A DNA stretch of 64,000 bases from Streptomyces sp. AP-93. GTDB taxonomy: Bacteria; Actinomycetota; Actinomycetes; Streptomycetales; Streptomycetaceae. The stretch is taken from positions 1 to 64,000 of the forward strand of contig NZ_JALGBX010000017.1 in assembly GCF_022808175.1 (NCBI RefSeq), in the 5' to 3' direction. The position numbers and the translations under genes are program-made. Below the pieces are notes generated by a model. The model had not been told where the DNA came from. It searched no databases and saw only the letters and a list, made by a program, of their open reading frames with translations. Shown here in pieces: positions 36,788 through 43,672 of the stretch (positions are counted from its first letter, which is position 1; each line of letters starts with the position of its first letter).

Positions 36788-37726
36788 GTGCTTGATCCAC
36801 AGGGTTTGTACGAATGGGACGCCAAGGGCCTGGCGGTGGCCGACCTGGCGCTTGCCCAGGACTCGGCCGGGCTGGTCATGCTCTACCACTTCGAGGGGTA
36901 CATAGACGCGGGTGAAACCGGCGAGCAGATCGTCGAGCGGCTGCTCGACGCGCTGCCCCACCAGGTCGTGGCCCGGTTCGACGCGGACCGCCTGGTGGAC
37001 TACCGGGCGCGCCGTCCGCTGCTGACCTTCCAGCGCGACCACTGGACGGAGTTCGAGGAGCCCCTGCTCGAGGTGCGCCTCGTCCAGGACGCCACGGGCG
37101 CGCCCTTCCTGCTGCTGTCCGGCCCCGAGCCGGACGTGGAGTGGGAGCGTTTCTGCGTCGCCGTCCGTCAGATCGTCGAGCGCCTGGGCGTGCGGCTCTC
37201 CGTCAACTTCCACGGCATCCCCATGGGCGTCCCGCACACCCGCCCCGTCGGGATCACCCCGCACGGCAACCGGACCGACCTCATGCCGGGACACCGCAGC
37301 CCCTTCGACGAGGCCCAGGTCCCCGGCAGCGCCGAGTCGCTGGTCGAGTTCCGCCTCGGTCAGGCCGGGCACGACGTGCTGGGCGTCGCCGCCCACGTAC
37401 CGCACTACGTGGCGCGCTCCCCGTATCCCGACGCCGCGCTGACCGCCCTGGAGGCGATCACCGCCGCGACGGGGCTGGTCCTGCCGTCGGTCGCGCACGC
37501 GCTGCGCACCGAGGCACACCGCACGCAGACGGAGATCGACCGGCAGATCCGGGAGGGCGACGAGGAGCTGGTCAGCCTGGTGCAGGGGCTGGAGCACCAG
37601 TACGACGCGGCGGCCGGGGCCGAGACCCGGGGCAACATGATCGCGGAGCCCGCGGAGATTCCGTCGGCGGACGAGATCGGCCTCGAGTTCGAGCGGTTCC
37701 TGGCGGAGCGCGAGGGCGAAGGCTGA
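36788..37726 (+). CDS. PAC2-family protein (proteasome-assembly chaperone-like)
   Basis: A 312-residue PAC2 family protein. Core patterns are GLVMLYHFEGYIDAGETGEQ, VARFDADRLVDYRARRP, LLLSGPEPDVEWERF and FHGIPMGVPHTRP. Homologues include eukaryotic proteasome assembly chaperone 2; actinobacteria have proteasomes but a chaperone role has not been shown for this family to my knowledge. Start: GGAGGAGG near 36772 serves GTG 36782 or GTG 36788; the latter gives the usual MLDPQGLY start. Confidence 0.85.
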   Translation: MLDPQGLYEWDAKGLAVADLALAQDSAGLVMLYHFEGYIDAGETGEQIVERLLDALPHQVVARFDADRLVDYRARRPLLTFQRDHWTEFEEPLLEVRLVQDATGAPFLLLSGPEPDVEWERFCVAVRQIVERLGVRLSVNFHGIPMGVPHTRPVGITPHGNRTDLMPGHRSPFDEAQVPGSAESLVEFRLGQAGHDVLGVAAHVPHYVARSPYPDAALTALEAITAATGLVLPSVAHALRTEAHRTQTEIDRQIREGDEELVSLVQGLEHQYDAAAGAETRGNMIAEPAEIPSADEIGLEFERFLAEREGEG

Positions 37727-37846
37727 GGTTGAGGCTGGCGCAGAGACTGACGCCGAGGGCCGACGCCGAGACTGACGCCGAGGCCGAGGAAGGCTCGGGC
37801 CGGGGGTCTGTACGGGGCCCAGGACGCGGGGGCTAGTCTGCCGGGC

Positions 37847-38455
37847 ATGTTGAAAGTTGGCCTGACAGGCGGAATCGGCGCCGGCAAGAGCGAGGTCTCG
37901 CGGCTGCTGGCGGGGTACGGGGCGGTCGTCGTGGACGCCGACCGGATCGCGCGGGAGGTCGTGGAGCCGGGTACGTCCGGGCTCGCGGCGGTGGTGGAGG
38001 CCTTCGGGGAGTCCGTACTGAATCCGCAGGGCGGGCTGGACCGGCCGAAGCTGGGGTCGATCGTGTTCGCCGACCCGGCGAAGCTGCGGATCCTCAACGG
38101 GATCGTGCACCCGCTGGTCGGGGCCCGGTCGGCGGAGCTGGAAGCAGCCGCGGGGCCCGACGCGATCGTGGTGCACGACGTACCGCTGCTCGCGGAGAAC
38201 GGGCTCGCCCCGCTGTACGACCTGGTCGTCGTCGTGGACGCGGCGCCCGCCACCCAGCTCGCCCGGCTCACGGGGCTGCGGGGCATGGAGGAGTCGGAGG
38301 CCCGGGCCCGGATGGCCGCGCAGGCCACGCGCGAACAGCGGCTGGCCGTAGCCACGCTCGTGATCGACAACGACGGGCCGCTGGAGGCGCTGGAGCCGCA
38401 GGTGCGCAAGGTGTGGGAGGAACTCACGGCGCGGGCGGCGGGCGGCGGGGCATGA
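37847..38455 (+). CDS. coaE: Dephospho-CoA kinase
   Basis: A 202-residue enzyme phosphorylating dephospho-CoA, the last step of coenzyme A synthesis. Walker A GLTGGIGAGKSEVSRLL at the N-terminus, DADRIAREVVEPG, and HPLVGARSAELE with the lid region RLTGLRGMEESEARARMAAQ. No C-terminal DUF extension. The minisatellite starts 23 bases after its stop. Confidence 0.96.
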   Translation: MLKVGLTGGIGAGKSEVSRLLAGYGAVVVDADRIAREVVEPGTSGLAAVVEAFGESVLNPQGGLDRPKLGSIVFADPAKLRILNGIVHPLVGARSAELEAAAGPDAIVVHDVPLLAENGLAPLYDLVVVVDAAPATQLARLTGLRGMEESEARARMAAQATREQRLAVATLVIDNDGPLEALEPQVRKVWEELTARAAGGGA

Positions 38456-38477
38456 CGGGTGCTGCGTGAGGCTGATC

Positions 38478-38893
38478 GTGACGGGTGACGGGTGACGGGT
38501 GACGGGTGACCGTGACCTGTGCGGGGTGGCCCGTGGTGCCTGGTCCCCGTAGCCCGTGGCCGTCGCCCCTGGCCGGTGGCACGTGGCCGGTAGCCCGTAG
38601 CCGGTGGCACGTAGCCCCTGGCCCGTGGCCGTCGCCCCTGGCCGGTGGCACGTGGCCGGTAGCCCGTAGCCGGTGGCACGTAGCCCCTGGCCCGTGGCCG
38701 TCGCCCCTGGCCGGTGGCACGTGGCCGGTAGCCCCTGGCCGGTGGCCCGTGGCCCGTGGCCGGTGGCTCGTAGCCCGTGCCCGTAGCCGGTGGCACGTGG
38801 CCGTAGCCCCTGGCCGGTGGCACGTGGCCGGTAGCCGATAGCCGGTGGCCCGTAGCCCGTAGCCCGTAGCCCGTGGCCGGTGGCACGTAGCCC
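38478..38893. repeat. Heptamer-based minisatellite with 69-bp higher-order unit
   Basis: Begins with four perfect GTGACGG heptamers (38478-38505), then ~390 bases made almost wholly of variants of a 7-mer (CGTGGCC, CGTAGCC, GGTGGCA, CCTGGCC). A 69-bp unit repeats exactly at 38561-38629 and 38630-38698, with a third partial copy from 38699. It lies between coaE and a pseudogene. An open frame runs through it on the minus strand because 69 is divisible by 3, but I see no ribosome site or protein family. Confidence 0.92.
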
Positions 38894-39130
38894 GTCGCGC
38901 ATGCCGGTGAGGGGTGTCCCTTGGCCCGCCCTCAGGACTTGCGCGGGACTCGGCGCCCGGGGAAAGTGCCGGGCGGGTTCCGTTTCCGACCCGGGAGGGC
39001 AGGGCGGCCGCTACTCGCCGGCCGGCCCGCGGTGGCGGCATCCGCGGCGTGACCGCACGACGCGAGGCACGGAGCCGAACCGCCGCTCCCGAGCGTTCTG
39101 GGCACGTCCCGCCGACGAAGGGTGCCGCGC
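38894..39130. other. Intergenic region upstream of hydrolase pseudogene
   Basis: About 240 bases with no gene. GC-rich, no repeat of the neighbouring array, and no clear promoter. The pseudogene ribosome site AAGGG is at its end. Confidence 0.35.
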
Positions 39131-40021
39131 ATGCCCGTTGACCCGCCCATCGCAGCCGTGCTCGACCAGGTCAACGCCCACCCGGCCCCCCCGGGTCATC
39201 GACACCGATCCCGAGGTGCTGCGCGAGCTGAACCGCCGGATGGGCGCAGGCCTCGCGCTCCCGGACCCGATCGAGGTCGGCTCGGTGCAGGACACGGTCG
39301 TGCCCGGACCCGCCGGGCGGATCCCCGTCCGCGTCTACCGGCCCGAAGGCGACGGACCCGTTCCCACGGTGGTCTTCCTCCACGGCGGCGGCTGGCTCAC
39401 CGGCGGCCTCGGCACCCACAAACGACGTCACCCGGCGGATGTGCCGCGACGTGCACGCCGTGGTCGTGGCCGTCGACTACGGCCTGGCCCCCGAGCACCC
39501 CTTCCCCGCCGCCGCCCACCACGTCGCCGACCGCATCGACGACTACGGCGGCCGCCGCGACCGCCTCGCCGTGGCCGGTGACAGCGCCGGAGGCAACCTG
39601 CGACGAAGGCCGGCCGCTCGCCGCACAGCTCCTGGTCCACCCCGCCACCGACTTCGTCGGCGACCACCCCTCACGCACCGAGAACGCCACCGGCTACGTC
39701 CTCGGCACCCAGGACGTCCTGGACCTCCAACACCTCTACGCGGGCGACGACCCCGCCGTCCGCGGCTCCCTCCGGGTCTCCCCGCTGCGCGCCGAGAGGT
39801 CCACCGACCTCGCCCCCGCGGTGATCGGCACCGCCCCGTACGACTCCCTGCGCGACGAGGGCCATGCCTACGCCGGAGCCCTCACCGACGCCGACGTGGA
39901 CGTCTTCGCCCGTATCTACGACGGACTGATCCACACCTTCCGCAACCTCTTCCCCGTCTCCCCGGCCGACGACGCCGCCGTCGCCGAGCTGTACGCCCAA
40001 CTCGAGGACCGGCTCGGCTGA
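39131..40021 (+). pseudogene. Frameshifted alpha/beta hydrolase (HSL/lipase family)
   Basis: Protein pieces in three frames join to a hormone-sensitive-lipase-type hydrolase. MPVDPPIAAVLDQVNAH is followed, after a shift in a C-run (39183-39192), by TDPEVLRELNRRMGAG and FLHGGGWLTGG (oxyanion loop). A second shift after GTHK (~39420) leads to CRDVHAVVVAVDYGLAPEHP and the nucleophile GDSAGGN. A third break with a small deletion (~39600) leads to LAAQLLVHPATDFV and the C-terminus. Three independent lesions make decay more likely than sequencing error, though the first is in a homopolymer. Confidence 0.8.
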
Positions 40022-40079
40022 CGGAATAGCGGGCGGTGCGCGGGGCGTTGAACGCGGCTGTAGAGGGAAGGAACAGACC

Positions 40080-40475
40080 GTGTCCGACACCACGCCGCAG
40101 CTCCCGCCGCCCCCTCGGTCCGCCTCGCCCGAGACGCACGTCATCGACTACCGGGCAGCGGAGCAGCTCCTCGCCGCGCGCGACCCGCGCGGTGCGGTGA
40201 AGCTGCTCGACTCGGTCATAGCCGCCCACCCGGAGAACACGGCGGCCCGGCTGCTGCGCGCCCGGGCCTTCTTCGCCGCCGCCCAATTGCGGCCGGCGGA
40301 GCTGGAGTTCGAGATCGTGCTGGAGCGGGAGCCGGACAACGCGTTCGCCCACTTCGCGCTGGCCCGCACCCACGAGCGCGCCGGCCGGCCGGACCAGGCC
40401 CGCAAGCACTTCCGCCTCGCGGCCGCCCTGGACCCCCAGCCGGACTACCTGGCGGCGGCCCGCTTCGAGAAGTAG
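40080..40475 (+). CDS. Tetratricopeptide repeat protein
   Basis: A 131-residue protein with about three TPR units: YRAAEQLLAARDPRGAVKLL, ENTAARLLRARAFFAAAQLR and DNAFAHFALARTHERAGRPD, then KHFRLAAALDP. A protein-binding scaffold; partner unknown. GTG 40080 follows AAGGA. Confidence 0.85.
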   Translation: MSDTTPQLPPPPRSASPETHVIDYRAAEQLLAARDPRGAVKLLDSVIAAHPENTAARLLRARAFFAAAQLRPAELEFEIVLEREPDNAFAHFALARTHERAGRPDQARKHFRLAAALDPQPDYLAAARFEK

Positions 40476-40547
40476 CCCGGCAGGGCTCCGGGCGGTGCTC
40501 CGGGCAGGGCTCCGGGCCGGGCTCGATCCGAAAGAGACGACGGCTGC

Positions 40548-40835
40548 CTAGCGACCCGGGGGCTCGTACGGAGGGATGTCGCGGCCCGGCTGGTAGTGCG
40601 GGCCCTGGTGGATGCGGCGGAGCACCACGGCCAGGTCCACGGCCGCGAGTACGGCGACGGCGGCGCAGGCCGCCGCCCACCCGGGCCGGGCGGCGAGCGA
40701 GAACGCCGCCGCCCCGGCACCGGACCAGATCAGGCCCCACAGGCTCAGCCAGAAGCGCAGCCGCAGCGCGCTGCGGGCGGTCACCGGCTCGTTTCCGCTG
40801 CGCATGGCCATCGCCGCCTCGGCGTCGTCGCCCAC
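40548..40835 (-). CDS. DUF6343 small membrane protein
   Basis: A 95-residue protein with two hydrophobic helices (FWLSLWGLIWSGAGAAAF and WAAACAAVAVLAAVDLAVVL). The segment RSGNEPVTARSALRLR and the end HQGPHYQPGRDIPPYEPP match what I recall of DUF6343. GTG 40835 follows GGGGAG by 5 bases; ATGs at 40811 and 40805 are alternatives. Function unknown. Confidence 0.75.
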   Translation of the reverse strand: MGDDAEAAMAMRSGNEPVTARSALRLRFWLSLWGLIWSGAGAAAFSLAARPGWAAACAAVAVLAAVDLAVVLRRIHQGPHYQPGRDIPPYEPPGR

Positions 40836-40888
40836 CCCGGCTCCCCTGTCCCTTCCATGGTCCCACCGGGGGCGTGGCGCGTCGCGCG

Positions 40889-41545
40889 TCAGGGGTTGAG
40901 CTTGTTCACGGCCCTGACGGTCGTCTTCTTGAAGGCCGGGAGGGGCGCCTCGTGCAGGTACCCCATCTGCCCCCACCTCACGAACGTCACCGTGGAGCCG
41001 TCGCGCCCGATGCCGAACAGGTGGACGCCGGGCTCGGATTCCGGCATGGAGGTGTGCACCCCGTAGACGTGCGCGCCTTCCTCGACGCTGAGCTTCCCGT
41101 AGTCCTGCCAGGAGGCGGTACCGCCGGGCATGGTCCGCAGCCAGTCGGCGGCGCAGGCCGCCACCTTGCGCTCCAGGGCCGCCTTGAGCTTCATGGCCGC
41201 GGCGCTGGAGGACGTACGTACGGACACCTGTACCGCGTTCGTGTCGAACTCGGTGCCGAAGTCGCGGTACCAGCTCCCGGTGGCGGGGAGCACGCCGTCC
41301 GCGCAGAACGGCGGGAACTCGGGCAGCCCCTTGGTGACCTTCCCGGCGTACCAGGCGGAGCCGGGGTGCGGGGGCAGATCGGTGCCGGCCAGGAACCCGG
41401 GCGCGGTGACGGCGGCCGTGGAGGTGGTGGAGGCGGCGAGGACGAGGGCGGTGGCGGCGGCCGCGGTGGCCGCGAGAACGGCGGTGGTCCGGGCGGTCCG
41501 GGCGGTCCGGGCGGATCGGGTGGATCGGGCGGTGCGTCGGAACAT
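40889..41545 (-). CDS. Secreted protein of unknown function
   Basis: A 218-residue exported protein. N-terminal RTARSTRSARTARTARTTAV is a basic repeat region (TCCGCCCGGACCGCC repeats in DNA) before a hydrophobic signal ending near TAAVTA. The mature part has conserved-looking Cys pairs (PPFCADG, AACAADW) and HLFGIGRDGSTVTFVRWGQM. No family recognised. GGGGAG precedes the ATG. Divergent from a membrane HTH gene. Confidence 0.7.
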   Translation of the reverse strand: MFRRTARSTRSARTARTARTTAVLAATAAAATALVLAASTTSTAAVTAPGFLAGTDLPPHPGSAWYAGKVTKGLPEFPPFCADGVLPATGSWYRDFGTEFDTNAVQVSVRTSSSAAAMKLKAALERKVAACAADWLRTMPGGTASWQDYGKLSVEEGAHVYGVHTSMPESEPGVHLFGIGRDGSTVTFVRWGQMGYLHEAPLPAFKKTTVRAVNKLNP

Positions 41546-41692
41546 GGTCGGTTCTCCCCGTGTGGTTCGTGACGGTGCGGCGGTGTGTCTGGAGAAGGCT
41601 GTACCCCGGATCGGGCCCATGCCGACGGTTCGGGACGAACTCGGGACGATGGAACGGCCGTACGCACCGTCAGCTGCGGGAACATCCTTGGC

Positions 41693-43045
41693 ATGGAACG
41701 GAACTCCGGGACGGGGAGATCGGCCGAGGCGCAGGCGTTCGCGCGGTCGATGAGGGAACTGAAGGAGCGGAGCGGGCGGAGCTACGGGGCCCTCGCGCGG
41801 GGGCTCCACACGAGCACGTCGACCCTGCACCGGTACTGCAGCGGTGAGGCGCTGCCCGCGGAGTTCGCGGTGGTGGACCGCTTCGCGCGGGCCTGCGGGG
41901 CGACGCCGGCGGAGGCGGTGGAACTGCACCGGGCCTGGCTGCTGGCGGACGCGCGGCGGCGGGCGGTCTCGGTGGTGGACGCGTCACCCGTGGGTGAGGG
42001 GGACCGGGCGGACCCGGAAGCCGACCCGGAGGCGGCGGCCCCGGATCCCGGTGTTGCGGCGGCGCCGCAGCCGCGCCGGTCCGGGCGCCGGCTGCTGCTG
42101 GCCGGGGCGGTGGCGGCCGCGGTCGTGGCCCTCGCGGTGGGTGTCGGATGGCTTCCGCAGACGGGTCAGGGCCACCGGGCAGCACCCCAGGCCGGACCGA
42201 CGGCGCCGGTGGCGGCCACGGGTACGGCCGGGGTTGCGGGGACGGCCGGGCCGACGAGGTCGGCGACCGCTCCCGAAGGGACCGCGCCCGCGGCGACGCC
42301 GACGGGCCCGGCGCCGGGCGCCTCCACGAGCGGTTCCACGAGCGGTTCCACGAGCGGTTCCACGGGCGGTTCCACGGGCGCGACGGGATCGCCGACCGGG
42401 CCCGCGGCGACGGGCGGCCCCTCGCCGGCCTCCCCGCCCCTGCGCGCGGCCGTACGGTCGCACGTGTGGGCGGCGGCCTGCGACCACGCGTACCTCGCCG
42501 AGCCGGCGCCCTCGGCGGTGCCCCCGCCCCCGCTGGAGGCGGACGCGCCCGCGTGGGCGGCGGGGCGCGGAGCCGTCCACGCGGGGACGCAGATCGTCGA
42601 GGTCACCCTGCTGGGCACGGGGCCGGACGCGGTGGTCCTGGAGGACTTGGAGGTACGGGTGGCCGGGCGGCGGTCCCCGCTGCCGTGGAACGTCTACGAG
42701 ATGTCGCAGGGCTGCGGCGGAGGGCTCACCCCGGCCGGGTTCGCGGTCAACCTGGACGCACCGCGCCCACTCGCCCGGCCGGTGGCCGGCAACAACGAGG
42801 GGGAGGAGATCGCGGCACCCGCCTTCCCGCTCCGGGTCTCGGCCACCGAACCGGCCGTCCTGCGGGTGGTGGCGAGCAGCACCGGATGCGACTGCGACTG
42901 GTACCTGGACCTCCGCTGGAGCGGCCCCACCGGCTCCGGCACCCTCCGCCTGGACGAGGACGGCCGACCCTGGCGCATCTCCGCCGTCTCCTCGGACCGT
43001 CCGGTCTACGGGTACGCCCACGAGCGGGGACGCTGGGACCGCTGA
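41693..43045 (+). CDS. Membrane-anchored HTH protein with extracytoplasmic domain
   Basis: A 450-residue protein. Residues ~10-70 are an XRE-like helix-turn-helix (SYGALARGLHTSTSTLHRYC and SGEALPAEFAVVDRFARACG). A basic segment leads to one membrane helix RLLLAGAVAAAVVALAVGVG (~residue 135). Outside, a Thr/Ser/Gly/Pro linker with STSGSTSGSTSGSTGGS repeats (12-bp DNA repeats near 42326-42380) precedes a ~200-residue C-terminal domain with Cys-rich SSTGCDCDWYLDLRW. This layout suggests a one-component transmembrane sensor. ATG 41693 lacks a strong ribosome site. Confidence 0.75.
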   Translation: MERNSGTGRSAEAQAFARSMRELKERSGRSYGALARGLHTSTSTLHRYCSGEALPAEFAVVDRFARACGATPAEAVELHRAWLLADARRRAVSVVDASPVGEGDRADPEADPEAAAPDPGVAAAPQPRRSGRRLLLAGAVAAAVVALAVGVGWLPQTGQGHRAAPQAGPTAPVAATGTAGVAGTAGPTRSATAPEGTAPAATPTGPAPGASTSGSTSGSTSGSTGGSTGATGSPTGPAATGGPSPASPPLRAAVRSHVWAAACDHAYLAEPAPSAVPPPPLEADAPAWAAGRGAVHAGTQIVEVTLLGTGPDAVVLEDLEVRVAGRRSPLPWNVYEMSQGCGGGLTPAGFAVNLDAPRPLARPVAGNNEGEEIAAPAFPLRVSATEPAVLRVVASSTGCDCDWYLDLRWSGPTGSGTLRLDEDGRPWRISAVSSDRPVYGYAHERGRWDR

Positions 43046-43530
43046 ACCCCCGGGCTGCCGAGCTGCCGAGCCGCTGGGCTCCCGGGTCGCCGGGCCCCCG
43101 GCCCCGAGCCTCAGGGCCGCTGGGCCTCGGGCTGCCGGATCGCCGGACCGCCCGGCCGCCGGACCGCGGGCCGCCGGGCTTACCGGACCGTTGGGCTGCT
43201 GGGCCCTCGGGTCCTCGGGTCCTCGGGTCCCCGGGTCCCCGGGTCCCCGGGTCCCCGGTCCTCGGTCCCCGGGCCCCCGCGCCCCAGGGCCGCCGGGCCT
43301 CGGGCTGCCGGATCGCCCGGCCGCCGGACCGCGGGCCGCCGGGCTACCGGACCGTTGGGCTGCTGGGCTGCTGGGCTGCTGGGCTGCTGGGCTGCTGGGC
43401 CCTTGGGCCCCCAGGCCCCCGAGCCCCAGGCCCCCAGGCCCCCTGGCCCCCGAGACTCAGGGCCGCTGGGCCTCGGGCTGCCGGATCGGACGGCCGCCGG
43501 AGCGGTGGGTCGGCGGGGTATGGGCCGTCG
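43046..43530. repeat. Octamer-based minisatellite
   Basis: Built from 8-mers such as GGGTCCCC, GGGTCCTC, GGGCTGCT and GGACCGCC. (GGGCTGCT) runs five times around 43357-43400 and (GGGTCCYC) about seven times around 43208-43256. A longer block beginning CAGGGCCGCTGGGCCTCGGG starts at 43112, 43285 and 43458, exactly 173 bases apart. Copies 1 and 2 differ by an 8-base indel, in line with slippage of one unit. Lies between the HTH gene and the SNF2 gene; 43531-43672 is ordinary intergenic sequence. Confidence 0.9.
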
Positions 43531-43672
43531 GGTTCGCGGAGTTCCGGATCTTCGGGGAACGTGCAGCTCAGCGGCGTTGTCAGTGCTCCCGCCTAGACTC
43601 GACGGCAGACGGGATCCGTCTGACCGCGAAGGTGATGAAGGAGACCGCGCAGAGCGCGAGAGGGGGGACGCG

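Noticed and set aside
38561..38735. Regular 69-bp repeats as a CRISPR array
   Set aside because: Units are contiguous without unique spacers and consist of internal heptamers; no cas genes nearby.
36647..38902. A 751-codon leftward open frame through PAC2, coaE and the minisatellite
   Set aside because: It is antisense to two clear genes, has no ribosome site, and its repeat peptides (RATGYG, LPATCHRPG) simply translate the heptamer array.
38970..39660. Programmed frameshifting in the hydrolase gene
   Set aside because: Three shifts plus a deletion at non-canonical sites fit decay, not recoding.
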